A stretch of 64,000 nucleotides of DNA from Bacillus sp. FSL H8-0547 (GCA_038002745.1 JBBODD010000001.1:3224001-3288000); one strand, 5' to 3'; shown: positions 36,003-45,005, numbered from the stretch's first letter. Numbers and translations: made by a program. The notes: generated from the letters alone by a model not told the origin.

Positions 36003-37552
36003 ACATCGATATCTTTGATAAAATCAACGAGCTGTATGACCGGAGACGGGAAGTTGAGATGGGCGGCGGGGATGAGCGCATTGAAAAGCAGCACGAAAAG
36101 GGCAAGCTGACTGCACGGGAGAGAATAGACCTTTTGGTTGATGAAGGCACGTTCGTTGAAATGAATCCCTTCATTGAGCACCGCTGCAATGATTTCGGGC
36201 TGAGCGGGAAAAAAGGACCGGGCGACGGTGTCGTTACCGGCTATGGTAAAGTAAACGGCCGTCCGATTTATTTGTTCTCACAGGACTTCACGGTTTTTGG
36301 GGGAGCACTCGGAGAAATGCACGCCAAAAAGATTGCTGCAGTCATGGATCTTGCCGCAAAAAGCGGAACGCCGTTCGTCGGCCTGAATGACTCCGGAGGT
36401 GCCAGGATTCAGGAAGGTGTGGTATCATTAGATGGCTACGGGCAGATCTTTTACCGGAATACCATCTATTCGGGAGTCATTCCGCAAATATCTGTCATTC
36501 TCGGCCCCTGTGCCGGGGGAGCCGTATATTCTCCGGCAATCACCGATTTTGTGTTCATGGTCGAGAAAACAAGCCAGATGTTCATTACAGGGCCTAAGGT
36601 CATTGAGACCGTGACCGGAGAAAAAATCAGCTCGGAGGATCTGGGCGGGGCCAAAGTACATAATACGATCAGCGGGAATGCCCATTTTTCCGGACAGACG
36701 GAGGAAGAAGTGCTTTCCCAGGTGCGAAAATTACTTACATATTTGCCGCAGAACAACCAGGAAAAAACGCCGGTTTTGCCGCATGAAGAAGAGTCTGACT
36801 ACAGGCCGAATCTGACGGACTGCATCCCGTTTGATGCTCTTAGACCCTATGATGTCAGAGTGGTTATTGAGGAAGTCGCGGATGCAGGATCTTTTTACGA
36901 GGTTCAAAAAGACTTTGCCAAAAACATTGTTGTCGGGTTTGCGCGCATTAAAGGAGAGGTTGTGGGCCTTGTCTGCAATCAGCCCAAATATATGGCAGGC
37001 GGGCTTGATATTGATTCATCCGATAAAGCATCCAGATTCATTCGCTTCTGCGATTCATTCCAGATTCCGCTTATTACATTTGAAGATGTAACAGGCTTTT
37101 TCCCGGGAATTAAACAGGAGCATGGGGGAATTATCCGCCACGGGGCAAAAATCTTATATGCATACTCAGAGGCGACGGTGCCAAAGCTTACGGTCATTCT
37201 CCGCAAAGCATACGGCGGAGCATATGTGGCGCTGAACAGCAAGTCGATCGGAGCGGATCTGGTTTTTGCATGGCCGAATGCCGAGATCGCTGTTATGGGT
37301 CCTCAGGGTGCTGCGAATATTATTTTTGCCAGAGAGATTGAAAACAGCGAGAATCCGGAAGAAACGCGGGCAGCCAAAATAGAGGAGTACCGCGAAAAAT
37401 TCGCCAATCCTTATGTTGCAGCAAGCCAAGGGATGGTCGATGACGTGATTGACCCCCGCGATACAAGAATAAAGCTTATTCAGGCTCTCGAGATGCTGCG
37501 CACAAAGCAAGAGCAGCGTCCTGCCAAAAAACATGGAAACATTCCGCTTTAA
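35999..37552 (+). CDS. mmdA: Acyl-CoA (propionyl-CoA/methylmalonyl-CoA) carboxyltransferase subunit YqjD
   Basis: A 517-residue carboxyltransferase of the PccB/MmdA family. Typical segments are GKLTARERIDLLVDEGTF, the oxyanion-forming GLNDSGGARIQEGV and GPCAGGAVYSPA, and in the second half DVTGFFPGIKQEHGGIIRHG with YGGAYVALNSKSIGAD and WPNAEIAVMGPQGAANI. It transfers CO2 from biotin to propionyl-CoA. The biotin carboxylase and carrier subunits are not in the window, so they must come from elsewhere, for example AccC/AccB-like proteins. Confidence 0.92.
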   Translation: MNIDIFDKINELYDRRREVEMGGGDERIEKQHEKGKLTARERIDLLVDEGTFVEMNPFIEHRCNDFGLSGKKGPGDGVVTGYGKVNGRPIYLFSQDFTVFGGALGEMHAKKIAAVMDLAAKSGTPFVGLNDSGGARIQEGVVSLDGYGQIFYRNTIYSGVIPQISVILGPCAGGAVYSPAITDFVFMVEKTSQMFITGPKVIETVTGEKISSEDLGGAKVHNTISGNAHFSGQTEEEVLSQVRKLLTYLPQNNQEKTPVLPHEEESDYRPNLTDCIPFDALRPYDVRVVIEEVADAGSFYEVQKDFAKNIVVGFARIKGEVVGLVCNQPKYMAGGLDIDSSDKASRFIRFCDSFQIPLITFEDVTGFFPGIKQEHGGIIRHGAKILYAYSEATVPKLTVILRKAYGGAYVALNSKSIGADLVFAWPNAEIAVMGPQGAANIIFAREIENSENPEETRAAKIEEYREKFANPYVAASQGMVDDVIDPRDTRIKLIQALEMLRTKQEQRPAKKHGNIPL

Positions 37553-37570
37553 GCCTAGGAGGAAACAAAC

Positions 37571-38695
37571 ATGATTAATCAAGAACGTTTAGTGAATGAG
37601 TTTTTAGAGCTTGTTCAAATTGATTCTGAAACAAAATTCGAAACAAAAATCGCCAAAGTCCTGACTGAAAAGTTTGAAGCACTTGGCGTGCGCGTTGAAG
37701 AAGATGATACAACAAGTATTACTGGACATGGTGCGGGCAACCTGATCTGCACGCTGGATGCTGTGCAGGACGGCATTGATCCGATTTATTTTACATCCCA
37801 TATGGACACGGTCGTTCCGGGAAAAGGAATAAAACCTTCTATTAAAGACGGATACATTGTAACAGACGGCACAACGATTCTTGGGGCAGATGACAAAACG
37901 GGATTATCAGCCATGCTTGAGGCTGTGCGTGTGCTGAAAGAAAACAACATCGCTCACGGGAAAATTGAATTCATCATCACAGTTGGAGAAGAATCCGGTC
38001 TAGTAGGCGCAAAAGCGTTGGACGGATCTAAAGTGACGGCTAAATTCGGCTATGCCCTTGATAGTGACGGAAAAGTAGGAACCATTATTGTGGCTGCTCC
38101 GACACAAGCAAAAGTGAGAGCGTCTATTTTCGGCAAGACCGCCCACGCAGGCGTTGCACCGGAAAAGGGCATTTCTGCGATTACAATTGCTTCAAAAGCC
38201 ATTGCAAAAATGCCGCTTGGAAGAATCGACCATGAAACAACAGCCAACATCGGCCGATTTGAAGGCGGCACGCAAACAAACATTGTGTGCGACCAAGTGA
38301 ATATCCTGGCTGAAGCGAGATCACTCGTTCCGGAAAAAATGGAAGCTCAAACAGCTAAAATGAAAGAAGCATTCGAAAGTGCGGCGGCTGAAATGGGAGG
38401 CCGTGCAGAAGTTGAAATCGAAGTGATGTATCCGGGCTTTAAGTTTGGAGAGGGAGATCACGTTGTAGAAGTGGCAAAGCGCGCGGCAGCAAACATCGGC
38501 CGTACAAGCGAACTTCAGACAAGCGGCGGCGGAAGCGACGCCAACGTGATTGCCGGCTTTGACATCCCGACTGTCAACCTTGCTGTCGGATACGAAGACA
38601 TCCACACGACAAATGAGAAGATGCCTATCGAAGAACTTGTCAAAACAGCCGAGCTTGTGGTATCAATAATTAAAGAAGTAGCTAAAAGCGAATAA
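37571..38695 (+). CDS. yqjE: M20-family peptidase YqjE (PepT-like)
   Basis: A 374-residue zinc aminopeptidase-like protein. Metal ligands are visible in SHMDTVVPGKG, LGADDKTGLSAMLEAV and VGEESGLVGAKAL, plus the C-terminal His in YEDIHTTNEKMPIEELV. The lid/dimer domain is about residues 180-290. B. subtilis YqjE sits at the same place. Peptide specificity cannot be told. Aggaggaaac precedes the ATG; 18 bases after mmdA. Confidence 0.88.
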   Translation: MINQERLVNEFLELVQIDSETKFETKIAKVLTEKFEALGVRVEEDDTTSITGHGAGNLICTLDAVQDGIDPIYFTSHMDTVVPGKGIKPSIKDGYIVTDGTTILGADDKTGLSAMLEAVRVLKENNIAHGKIEFIITVGEESGLVGAKALDGSKVTAKFGYALDSDGKVGTIIVAAPTQAKVRASIFGKTAHAGVAPEKGISAITIASKAIAKMPLGRIDHETTANIGRFEGGTQTNIVCDQVNILAEARSLVPEKMEAQTAKMKEAFESAAAEMGGRAEVEIEVMYPGFKFGEGDHVVEVAKRAAANIGRTSELQTSGGGSDANVIAGFDIPTVNLAVGYEDIHTTNEKMPIEELVKTAELVVSIIKEVAKSE

Positions 38696-38706
38696 TTGAA
38701 AAAATG

Positions 38707-38736
38707 GCAGGCACATAGATTGTGTCTGCTGTTTTA
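38707..38736 (+). terminator. Terminator after yqjE
   Basis: GCAGGCACA / TGTGTCTGC with loop TAGAT (one G-T pair), followed by TGTTTT. Confidence 0.6.
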
Positions 38737-38759
38737 CATCATAGAAAGAGGTGCAGATC

Positions 38760-39287
38760 ATGGGAAGAAGAGAAAAGGCAACATTTGCAGGAGGCTGTTT
38801 TTGGTGCATGGTGAAGCCGTTCGACGAACAGCCGGGCATTATTGATGTCGTTTCGGGCTATACGGGGGGAACACTTGAAAATCCGTCATATGAACAAATC
38901 AAAACAGGTGAAACAGGACACAGGGAAGCGGTTGAAATTACCTTTGATCCGGATGTCTTTTCCTATGACACCTTGCTTGAACTCTATTGGCCGCAGATTG
39001 ATCCGACAGATGACGGCGGCCAGTTCTTCGACCGCGGCAGCCAGTACCGCACTGCCATTTTCTATCACACAGAAGAGCAAAAGCTGAAGGCTGAAAAAAC
39101 AAAGCAGGAAATTGACGCAAGCGGACGCTTTCAAAAGCCTGTCGTGACAGAGATCCTGCCTGCTTCCCCATTTTATCCGGCAGAAGAATACCATCAGAAG
39201 TTCTATGCGAAAAACCCTGAAAAATACAAGCAGGAACGAGAAGAATCCGGAAGAGAAGAGTTTATCCGGAACAACTGGAAGAAATAA
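38760..39287 (+). CDS. msrA: Peptide methionine sulfoxide reductase MsrA
   Basis: MsrA (175 residues) reduces the S-epimer of methionine sulfoxide in proteins. The catalytic Cys is in FAGGCFWCM, followed by SGYTGG and the substrate pocket segment GHREAVEITFDP; DPTDDGGQFFDRGSQYRTAIFY is also diagnostic. There is no fused MsrB domain and no MsrB gene next to it. Start ATG 38760 with agaaagaggtg upstream; the in-frame GTG at 38751 is part of that site. Confidence 0.95.
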   Translation: MGRREKATFAGGCFWCMVKPFDEQPGIIDVVSGYTGGTLENPSYEQIKTGETGHREAVEITFDPDVFSYDTLLELYWPQIDPTDDGGQFFDRGSQYRTAIFYHTEEQKLKAEKTKQEIDASGRFQKPVVTEILPASPFYPAEEYHQKFYAKNPEKYKQEREESGREEFIRNNWKK

Positions 39288-39294
39288 AGCAAGC

Positions 39295-39327
39295 AAGCCC
39301 TCTGTTCATCTGGACGGAGGGCTTTAT
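39295..39327 (+). terminator. Terminator after msrA
   Basis: AAGCCCTC / GAGGGCTT stem with a 14-base loop and a short T-rich tail. Confidence 0.75.
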
Positions 39328-39395
39328 CGATGTTCGGCTCTGTGTTTGTATAAGGTCTGCAATGGGTATTTTCCATATTAAGGAGAGTGATTACA

Positions 39396-39572
39396 ATGAA
39401 TACATTCAATGAAAGTGCCATTGCATCGTACGTGAGAACAAGAGCCGAAGAAAACTGCAAACTCCTCCAGGAGAACATGGAAGAGCTGGAAAGAGGAAAA
39501 ATCCTCGGCAGAATGGAAGCCTACAATGAATTTCTGGAGCGGTTTGGATTTGATAAGGTAGAATGCAAGTAA
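39396..39572 (+). CDS. Small charged protein, unknown
   Basis: A 58-residue, highly charged, probably all-helical cytoplasmic protein: MNTFNESAIASYVRTRAEEN, then a coiled-coil-like CKLLQENMEELERGKILGR and a C-terminal EFLERFGFDKVECK. Excellent ribosome site aaggagagtgat 5-8 bases upstream. I recognise no family. It is a single-gene unit between the msrA terminator and its own terminator. Confidence 0.7.
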   Translation: MNTFNESAIASYVRTRAEENCKLLQENMEELERGKILGRMEAYNEFLERFGFDKVECK

Positions 39573-39586
39573 TCAGGGGCAAGCAG

Positions 39587-39620
39587 AGCACATCATTCTT
39601 GTAAGGGATGGTGTGTTTTT
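39587..39620 (+). terminator. Terminator after the 58-residue gene
   Basis: CACATCAT (39589-39596) pairs with ATGGTGTG (39608-39615) through one wobble, then TTTTT. Confidence 0.75.
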
Positions 39621-39658
39621 GAATTTCGGGAACGCGAGTCAATTTATAGTGAGAATCG

Positions 39659-40178
39659 TACCCTCGTAAATCAAGAAACGATGTGGGAGGGTAAGCAAAG
39701 AGGCAAATCCTACCCTCGGAAACCGAGAAACGATGTGGGAGGGTAAGCAAAGAGGCGAATCCTACCCTCGGAAACTGAGAAACGATGTGGGAGGGTAAGC
39801 AAAGAGGCAAATCGTCCCCTCGTAAATCAAGAAACGATGTGGGAGGGTAAGCAAAGAGGCGAATCCTACCCTCGTAAATCAAGAAATGATGTGGGAGGGT
39901 AAGCAAAGTGGCGAATCCTACCCTCGGAAACTGAGAAACGATGTGGGTGGGTAAGCAAATGGATGAATCGTCCCCTCGGAAACCGAGAAACGATGTGGGA
40001 GGGTAAGCAAATGGATGAATCGTCCCCTCGGAAACTGAGAAACGATGTGGGTGGGTAAGCAAATGGATGAATCGTCCCCTCGGAAACTGAGAAACGATGT
40101 GGGTGGGTAAGCAAAGTGGCGAATCGTACCCTCCGAAATTGAGAAACGATCTGCGAGGGTAAGCAAATATATAAACCG
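39659..40178. repeat. 52-bp tandem array 2 (10 copies)
   Basis: Ten units begin at 39659, 39711, 39763, 39815, 39867, 39919, 39971, 40023, 40075 and 40127, each exactly 52 bases. A unit reads TACCCTCGGAAACCGAGAAA, then CGATGTGGGAGGGTAAGCAA, then AGAGGCGAATCC. TACCCTC and GAGGGTA form an inverted repeat in several units. Two alternative cores (CGTAAATCAAG and CGGAAACYGAG) and two tails (AGAGGC-type, ATGGATG-type) are mixed. No promoter is evident. The interval 39621-40218 is otherwise empty. Confidence 0.95.
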
Positions 40179-40218
40179 TGTTCTGCTTAAAGTCTATAAA
40201 AATCATGAGGAGTATAAC

Positions 40219-40449
40219 ATGAAACATTTTTTTCTGGGGTTTTTAATTTCAGGGTTTGGATCATTTCTCCTGATCGTATTGGGCCTGGCGCTCTTTGCAG
40301 AATTTTATCCTAATGAAGACCCGTCCGTAGGTGCCGGAGTTGGATTTGCAGTGGCATTTGGTTTCGTGTTTTCAGCACCGGTTGCTGCCATGATCGGGAT
40401 TGTTGGAGGAGTGCTTACATATGGTTTCAAGGAGTACAATAAGAACTAA
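40219..40449 (+). CDS. Small membrane protein, unknown
   Basis: A 76-residue protein with two membrane segments (about residues 3-27 and 44-69) and the acidic link AEFYPNEDPSVGAG. The second segment is rich in Gly/Ala. Gaggag lies 8 bases before the ATG, directly after the tandem array. No family recognised. Confidence 0.65.
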   Translation: MKHFFLGFLISGFGSFLLIVLGLALFAEFYPNEDPSVGAGVGFAVAFGFVFSAPVAAMIGIVGGVLTYGFKEYNKN

Positions 40450-40450
40450 C

Positions 40451-40477
40451 AAAACCCCCGGAACATTTTCCGGGGGC
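40451..40477 (-). terminator. Terminator of gltT
   Basis: CCCCCGGAA / TTCCGGGGG stem; read leftward it is followed by TTTTG, so it mainly serves gltT but lies between convergent genes. Confidence 0.8.
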
Positions 40478-40486
40478 TCAACTTAT

Positions 40487-41749
40487 TTATGCACTTGCTT
40501 TCATAACTTCATCCGCTTTAATCCGGTTGTACTGGCCTTCGGATTTTGACATCACAATGGCAGCGAGTGTATTGCCGACAAGGTTGACGACTGTACGGGC
40601 CATATCCATGATGCGGTCAACACCTGCAATGAAGGCAAGTCCTTCTGCAGGAATACCAATCGTTCCGAGAGTGGCAAGCAGAACGACAAAGGATGTTCCA
40701 GGAACGGCAGCCATCCCTTTAGACGTAACCATCAAGACTAAGATCAGCGTTAATTGCTGAACGATCGTTAATTCAATGCCGTAGACCTGTGCGAGGAACA
40801 AGGCAGCGATGGCCTGATAAAGCACTGATCCGTCAAGGTTAAAAGTGTATCCGATCGGAACGACGAAAGACACAATTCCTTTAGGGCATCCCATTTTTTC
40901 AAGCTTTTCCATGATGCGGGGAAGGACGGTTTCAGAGCTTGACGTACTAAATGCAAGCAGCAGCTCGTCCTTAATGTAGCGCAGCAGCATAAAGATATTG
41001 ACGCCCGCCCATTTTGCCACTGCACCCAGCACGACAATCAGGAAGAAAATCAGTGCAGCGTATACTAATAGAACCAATTTTCCAAGAGACAGCAGTGAAT
41101 CAATTCCAAATTTCGAAACGGTTACTCCAATCAGGGCAAACACGCCGAGTGGAGCCACTTTCATTACGAGATTTACGACGTGGAACATCGCGTGTGAAAC
41201 ACCGTCAAAGAATTGCAGGACGGGCTTTCCGCGTTCTCCGATGGCTGCTACGCCAAGGCCGAAGAGGACGGAGAAAAAGATGATGGCAAGCATATCGCCT
41301 TCTACGACGGATTTAAAGAAGTTCGTCGGCACGATATGAAGGAACGTTTCGGCAACCGATTTTTCACTTTGCTCCTCAGATGTGTCGACATACTGCTGGA
41401 TATCTGTCTTTTGGGCAGATTCAAGGTCAACACCCTGTCCCGGCTGAAAGACGTTTGCAAGCAATACACCGAGGACAATTGCTACGGTTGTAATGATTTC
41501 AAAATAGAGAATGGTTTTTCCGCCGAGTCTTCCAACGTGTTTTCCATTCCCGGCACCCGCAACTCCAACAATCAGACTGGAGATAACAATCGGAATCACG
41601 ATCATTTTGATCAAACGGAGAAACAAGTCACCAAGCGGCTGCAGCACAGCTGCAAGGCGAGGGTCATTAAACCAGACGACACCAACTAAAATACCTAAAA
41701 TCAAACCAATGAAAATTTGGGAAGCCAGTCCCAAACGAAATTTCTTCAT
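40487..41749 (-). CDS. gltT: Glutamate/aspartate:proton or sodium symporter GltT
   Basis: A 420-residue DAACS (SLC1-type) transporter. Typical stretches are PLGDLFLRLIKMIVIPIV, the serine-rich hairpin AFSTSSSETVLPRIMEKLEK, the NMDGT-like NLDGSVLYQAIAALFLAQ, the hairpin-2 motif KGMAAVPGTSFVVLLATL and DRIMDMARTVVNLVGN. It is closer to B. subtilis GltT than to GltP. The ATG at 41749 has aggaggttcat upstream; the open frame to 41857 covers riboswitch sequence and is not coding. Controlled by a c-di-AMP riboswitch. Confidence 0.92.
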   Translation of the reverse strand: MKKFRLGLASQIFIGLILGILVGVVWFNDPRLAAVLQPLGDLFLRLIKMIVIPIVISSLIVGVAGAGNGKHVGRLGGKTILYFEIITTVAIVLGVLLANVFQPGQGVDLESAQKTDIQQYVDTSEEQSEKSVAETFLHIVPTNFFKSVVEGDMLAIIFFSVLFGLGVAAIGERGKPVLQFFDGVSHAMFHVVNLVMKVAPLGVFALIGVTVSKFGIDSLLSLGKLVLLVYAALIFFLIVVLGAVAKWAGVNIFMLLRYIKDELLLAFSTSSSETVLPRIMEKLEKMGCPKGIVSFVVPIGYTFNLDGSVLYQAIAALFLAQVYGIELTIVQQLTLILVLMVTSKGMAAVPGTSFVVLLATLGTIGIPAEGLAFIAGVDRIMDMARTVVNLVGNTLAAIVMSKSEGQYNRIKADEVMKASA

Positions 41750-41788
41750 AGATGAACCTCCTCTTTGATGTAAGAATTCTGAAAATAC

Positions 41789-41973
41789 AAAAAAAGACCA
41801 ATCTAAAGTAAGAAAGGTCTTTAATACACAATTAAAGTCTTTCTCCCAATAAAGCATACGAGGTTAACTGTCGGATTCGGGATTGAGAGTTCCCTTCCAT
41901 TTACGGATTCACCCCAAGGTAAGAGCCTTACCAAATGCATGATTCCCCCGCTCTGAAAAGATTAAGCTTATTA
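41789..41973 (-). promoter_or_regulatory. Cyclic di-AMP riboswitch (ydaO-yuaA class) upstream of gltT
   Basis: Read leftward the leader has the ydaO-class conserved blocks in order: GGGGGAATC, then GGGGTGAATCCG, GGGAA, and CCCGAATCCGACAGTTAACC followed by TCGTATGC. P1 is AATAAGC (41972-41966) with GCTTTATT. The expression platform is a terminator AAAGACC / GGTCTTTTTTT (41822-41793) with an alternative antiterminator using AGAAAG and CTTTAAT against ATTAAAG and CTTTCT. Binding of c-di-AMP should favour termination. Confidence 0.87.
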
Positions 41974-42009
41974 TGAAGTTTTGTCTGTTTATAAAATCAC
42001 ACAAGATAT

Positions 42010-42039
42010 AATTTACTCTGAATGCAGACAAGTTGTCAA
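42010..42039 (-). promoter_or_regulatory. Promoter of gltT
   Basis: Read leftward: TTGACA (42039-42034), spacer 18, TAAATT (42015-42010). An 8-base inverted repeat CTGAATGC (42018-42025) / GCATTCAG (42053-42060) encloses the -35 and most of the spacer. Confidence 0.65.
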
Positions 42040-42140
42040 TTGTTTTTTACTAGCATTCAGCCTGGACGATACGCTCAGTTGGTACTTCTCATTAGGGTTA
42101 TGGTAAACTTTTAACATAAAAGAGCCTTGAAAGAAGTTGA

Positions 42141-43388
42141 ATGGAAATGAACGGACGAAGCGGTCCAAGAGTGATTCTCCATGTGGATATGAACAGTTTT
42201 TACGCATCAGTTGAGATGGCGTTTGAGCCTGAGCTGAGGGGGAAACCGCTCGCCATTGCCGGAAATGTGGAAGAACGTAAGGGGATTGTTGTCACGTGCA
42301 GTTATGAGGCAAGAGCCAGGGGCGTGAAAACAACCATGCCGTTGTGGCAGGCGAAGCGCCATTGTCCCGAACTGATTGTCAGGAAGCCGAATTTTGACCG
42401 GTACCGGAAGGCATCAAGAGCGATGTTCGACCTGTTAAGAGAATTTACCGAGCTGGTTGAGCCTGTCTCTATTGATGAAGGGTATATGGATTTGACGGAA
42501 TATCTGAAGGAAGGCAATCCGCTTCAAGTGGCAAAAACGATTCAGCAGCGATTGCTTGAAGAGCTGCTTCTGCCATCAAGTATTGGCATTGCCCCGAATA
42601 AGTTCCTTGCCAAGATGGCTTCCAATATGAAAAAGCCACTGGGCATCACCGTCCTCAGAAAACGGGAGCTTCACGAGACACTGTGGCCGCTTCCAGCAGG
42701 CGAGATGCACGGAGTGGGAGAAAAAACGGCAGAAAAACTCCGCACCATTGGCATTCAGACGATCAAAGATCTGGCTGAAGCTGATCCGATTTCATTGAAA
42801 CAGCTCCTGGGCATTAACGGTGAACGGCTGAAAAAAAGGGCAAACGGTATAGACAGCAGGGAAGTCAACCCGGACAGCATCCATGATTTTAAGAGCATTG
42901 GGAATTCTACCACTCTCTCCAAAGATTCAAGTGATGTTCGCGTCCTGTACGATACTCTGAACCGCCTTTCCCAGTCCGTCAGCATGCGGATGAAACGGAA
43001 AGAGGTGCTTGGAACAAAGATCTTTATTACGATCCGCTACTCAGACAGAAGCACATTTACCCGCAGCCGGACAGTCAATAATCCACTTGGTGAAAAGGAA
43101 GAGCTGTACACTCACGCAAAAGAGATTTTTGACAGGCACTGGACGGGAGATCCCGTACGTTTGCTTGGGGTTACGTGCCAGGACCTTGTGCCAAAAGGAG
43201 CTGCCTATAAACAGCTGGATCTGTTTTCTTTTCAGGAGGATGCAAAAAAAGAGCCTCTATTTAAAACGATTGAGGACATTCAGAAAAAATTTGGAGAAAG
43301 TGTCATTAAACGCGGGATGAAAGCGGTCCGCCTGGAAGATGATAATACGGGCGGGACAAGTTTCAATAAAGATTTTTTAAGGGAATGA
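42141..43388 (+). CDS. polY1: Y-family DNA polymerase IV (PolY1, YqjH)
   Basis: A 415-residue DinB-type translesion polymerase. Catalytic acidic residues are in [14 protein letters not shown] and SIDEGYMDL. The palm/fingers (1-180), thumb with helix-hairpin-helix (about 180-250, [10 protein letters not shown]) and little finger (about 255-365) are recognisable. The C-terminal QLDLFSF is a beta-clamp binding motif. ATG 42141 has only a weak ribosome site (aaagaag). Divergent from gltT. Confidence 0.94.
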   Translation: MEMNGRSGPRVILHVDMNSFYASVEMAFEPELRGKPLAIAGNVEERKGIVVTCSYEARARGVKTTMPLWQAKRHCPELIVRKPNFDRYRKASRAMFDLLREFTELVEPVSIDEGYMDLTEYLKEGNPLQVAKTIQQRLLEELLLPSSIGIAPNKFLAKMASNMKKPLGITVLRKRELHETLWPLPAGEMHGVGEKTAEKLRTIGIQTIKDLAEADPISLKQLLGINGERLKKRANGIDSREVNPDSIHDFKSIGNSTTLSKDSSDVRVLYDTLNRLSQSVSMRMKRKEVLGTKIFITIRYSDRSTFTRSRTVNNPLGEKEELYTHAKEIFDRHWTGDPVRLLGVTCQDLVPKGAAYKQLDLFSFQEDAKKEPLFKTIEDIQKKFGESVIKRGMKAVRLEDDNTGGTSFNKDFLRE

Positions 43389-43492
43389 GACAAGGCGCTA
43401 TCCTTGATAAAAGCAAGGGCACTGTGTTATTTTACAGAAGGAATGCATATTCATGCGAACAACGATATTTGGGACAGAAAGGGAGTAAAAAC

Positions 43493-44905
43493 ATGTCTAA
43501 ACAGCAAATTGGCGTCATCGGTTTAGCCGTCATGGGCAAAAACCTCGCTCTTAATATAGAAAGCCGCGGCTATTCGGTATCCGTATATAACCGCTCTGCA
43601 GATAAAACAGAAGAAATGCTGAAAGAACACAGCGGCAAGAACCTGACAGGTACATACAGCATTGAAGAATTTGTTCAGTCTCTTGAAACACCGCGCAAAA
43701 TTCTTCTTATGGTAAAAGCCGGTTTTGCAACAGATGCAACAATCGAGCAGCTTCTTCCACATCTTGATAAAGGCGATATTCTGATCGACGGCGGAAATAC
43801 GCTGTACACAGATACACAGCGCAGAAACAAAGAGCTTGCTGAAAGCGGCATTCACTTTATCGGCACCGGCGTTTCAGGCGGAGAGGAAGGAGCCCTTAAA
43901 GGACCTTCGATCATGCCTGGCGGACAAAAGGAAGCATTTGAGCTTGTAAAGCCGATTTTTGAAGCGATATCTGCAAAAGTGGACGGAGATCCATGTACAA
44001 CTTATATCGGTCCGGACGGTGCCGGCCATTATGTGAAAATGGTGCATAACGGCATTGAGTACGGCGATATGCAGCTGATTTCAGAAGCGTATTTCATCCT
44101 TAAAAATGTTCTTGGCCTATCTGCACAGGAACTGCATGAAGTATTTGCCGAGTGGAATAAAGGCGAGCTTGACAGCTATCTGATTGAAATCACGGCTGAC
44201 ATTTTCACAAAAACAGATGATGAAACAGGCAAGCCGCTTGTTGATGTGATTCTTGATACAGCAGGACAAAAAGGAACTGGAAAATGGACAAGCAAAAGTG
44301 CCCTTGATTTAGGTGTTCCGCTTCCGATTATTACGGAATCCGTGTTTGCCCGCTTCATCTCTGCCATGAAAGATGAGCGTGTAAAAGCGAGCGGCATTCT
44401 TTCGGGTCCTTCTGTTACACCATTTGAAGGCGACAAAAAAGAACTGATTGAAGTTGTCCGCAAAGCGCTTTATATGAGTAAAATCTGCTCGTATGCACAA
44501 GGTTTTGCCCAAATGAGAGCAGCTTCTGAGGAATACAACTGGGATCTTCAGTACGGCGACATCGCGATGATTTTCAGAGGCGGATGCATCATCCGTGCAG
44601 CCTTCCTTCAAAAAATCAAAGATGCGTATGACCGCGACGGCGAGCTTGCGAATCTTCTGCTTGACCCTTACTTCAAAGAGATCGCAGAAAGCTACCAGGG
44701 AGCTCTACGCAAAGTGCTGACAGTTGCTATTGAGCAGGGTGTTCCGGTACCAAGCTTCTCGGCTGCCCTTTCCTATTACGACAGCTACCGCACGGCTACA
44801 TTGCCTGCCAACCTTATTCAGGCGCAGCGCGACTACTTCGGAGCGCACACTTACCAGCGTACAGACAAAGAAGGCATTTTCCATACAGAATGGATGTCTA
44901 AGTAA
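43493..44905 (+). CDS. gndA: 6-phosphogluconate dehydrogenase, NADP-dependent
   Basis: GndA (470 residues) oxidatively decarboxylates 6-phosphogluconate to ribulose-5-phosphate. N-terminal Rossmann motif [30 protein letters not shown] giving NADP preference, [19 protein letters not shown], catalytic [29 protein letters not shown] and the C-terminal tail [12 protein letters not shown]. Frame is open further upstream, but family homology and aaagggag place the start at 43493. Its usual partner zwf lies 8 kb away on the other strand. Confidence 0.97.
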   Translation: MSKQQIGVIGLAVMGKNLALNIESRGYSVSVYNRSADKTEEMLKEHSGKNLTGTYSIEEFVQSLETPRKILLMVKAGFATDATIEQLLPHLDKGDILIDGGNTLYTDTQRRNKELAESGIHFIGTGVSGGEEGALKGPSIMPGGQKEAFELVKPIFEAISAKVDGDPCTTYIGPDGAGHYVKMVHNGIEYGDMQLISEAYFILKNVLGLSAQELHEVFAEWNKGELDSYLIEITADIFTKTDDETGKPLVDVILDTAGQKGTGKWTSKSALDLGVPLPIITESVFARFISAMKDERVKASGILSGPSVTPFEGDKKELIEVVRKALYMSKICSYAQGFAQMRAASEEYNWDLQYGDIAMIFRGGCIIRAAFLQKIKDAYDRDGELANLLLDPYFKEIAESYQGALRKVLTVAIEQGVPVPSFSAALSYYDSYRTATLPANLIQAQRDYFGAHTYQRTDKEGIFHTEWMSK

Positions 44906-44909
44906 AAAC

Positions 44910-44941
44910 AGAACACGGGGCCTTGTGCTCCGTGTTTTTTA
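44910..44941 (+). terminator. Terminator after gndA
   Basis: AACACGG / CCGTGTT stem with a T run. Confidence 0.88.
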
Positions 44942-45005
44942 CTGTTTCTAAACCGGTGAATCGGGGTAAAATGTTACGGATAAGAAAAGAACGGGGTGAA
45001 TAGTG

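Noticed and set aside
23982-40178. CRISPR array
   Set aside because: The whole 52-bp unit repeats, with no unique spacers of constant length and no cas genes in the window.
39406-40227. Long leftward open frame of 273 codons across array 2
   Set aside because: It is open only because the 52-bp unit has no stop in any of three frames; the translation is a rotating repeat (period 52 codons) with no ribosome site or family likeness.
41750-41857. 36-residue N-terminal extension of gltT
   Set aside because: It runs through the riboswitch terminator; the ATG at 41749 has a strong ribosome site and matches family starts.
41750-41990. T-box or SAM riboswitch upstream of gltT
   Set aside because: No T-box sequence or SAM-I core blocks are present; the conserved blocks fit the ydaO-yuaA class.
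43385-43492. N-terminal extension of gndA overlapping polY1
   Set aside because: Family proteins start at [10 protein letters not shown] and aaagggag lies directly before 43493.
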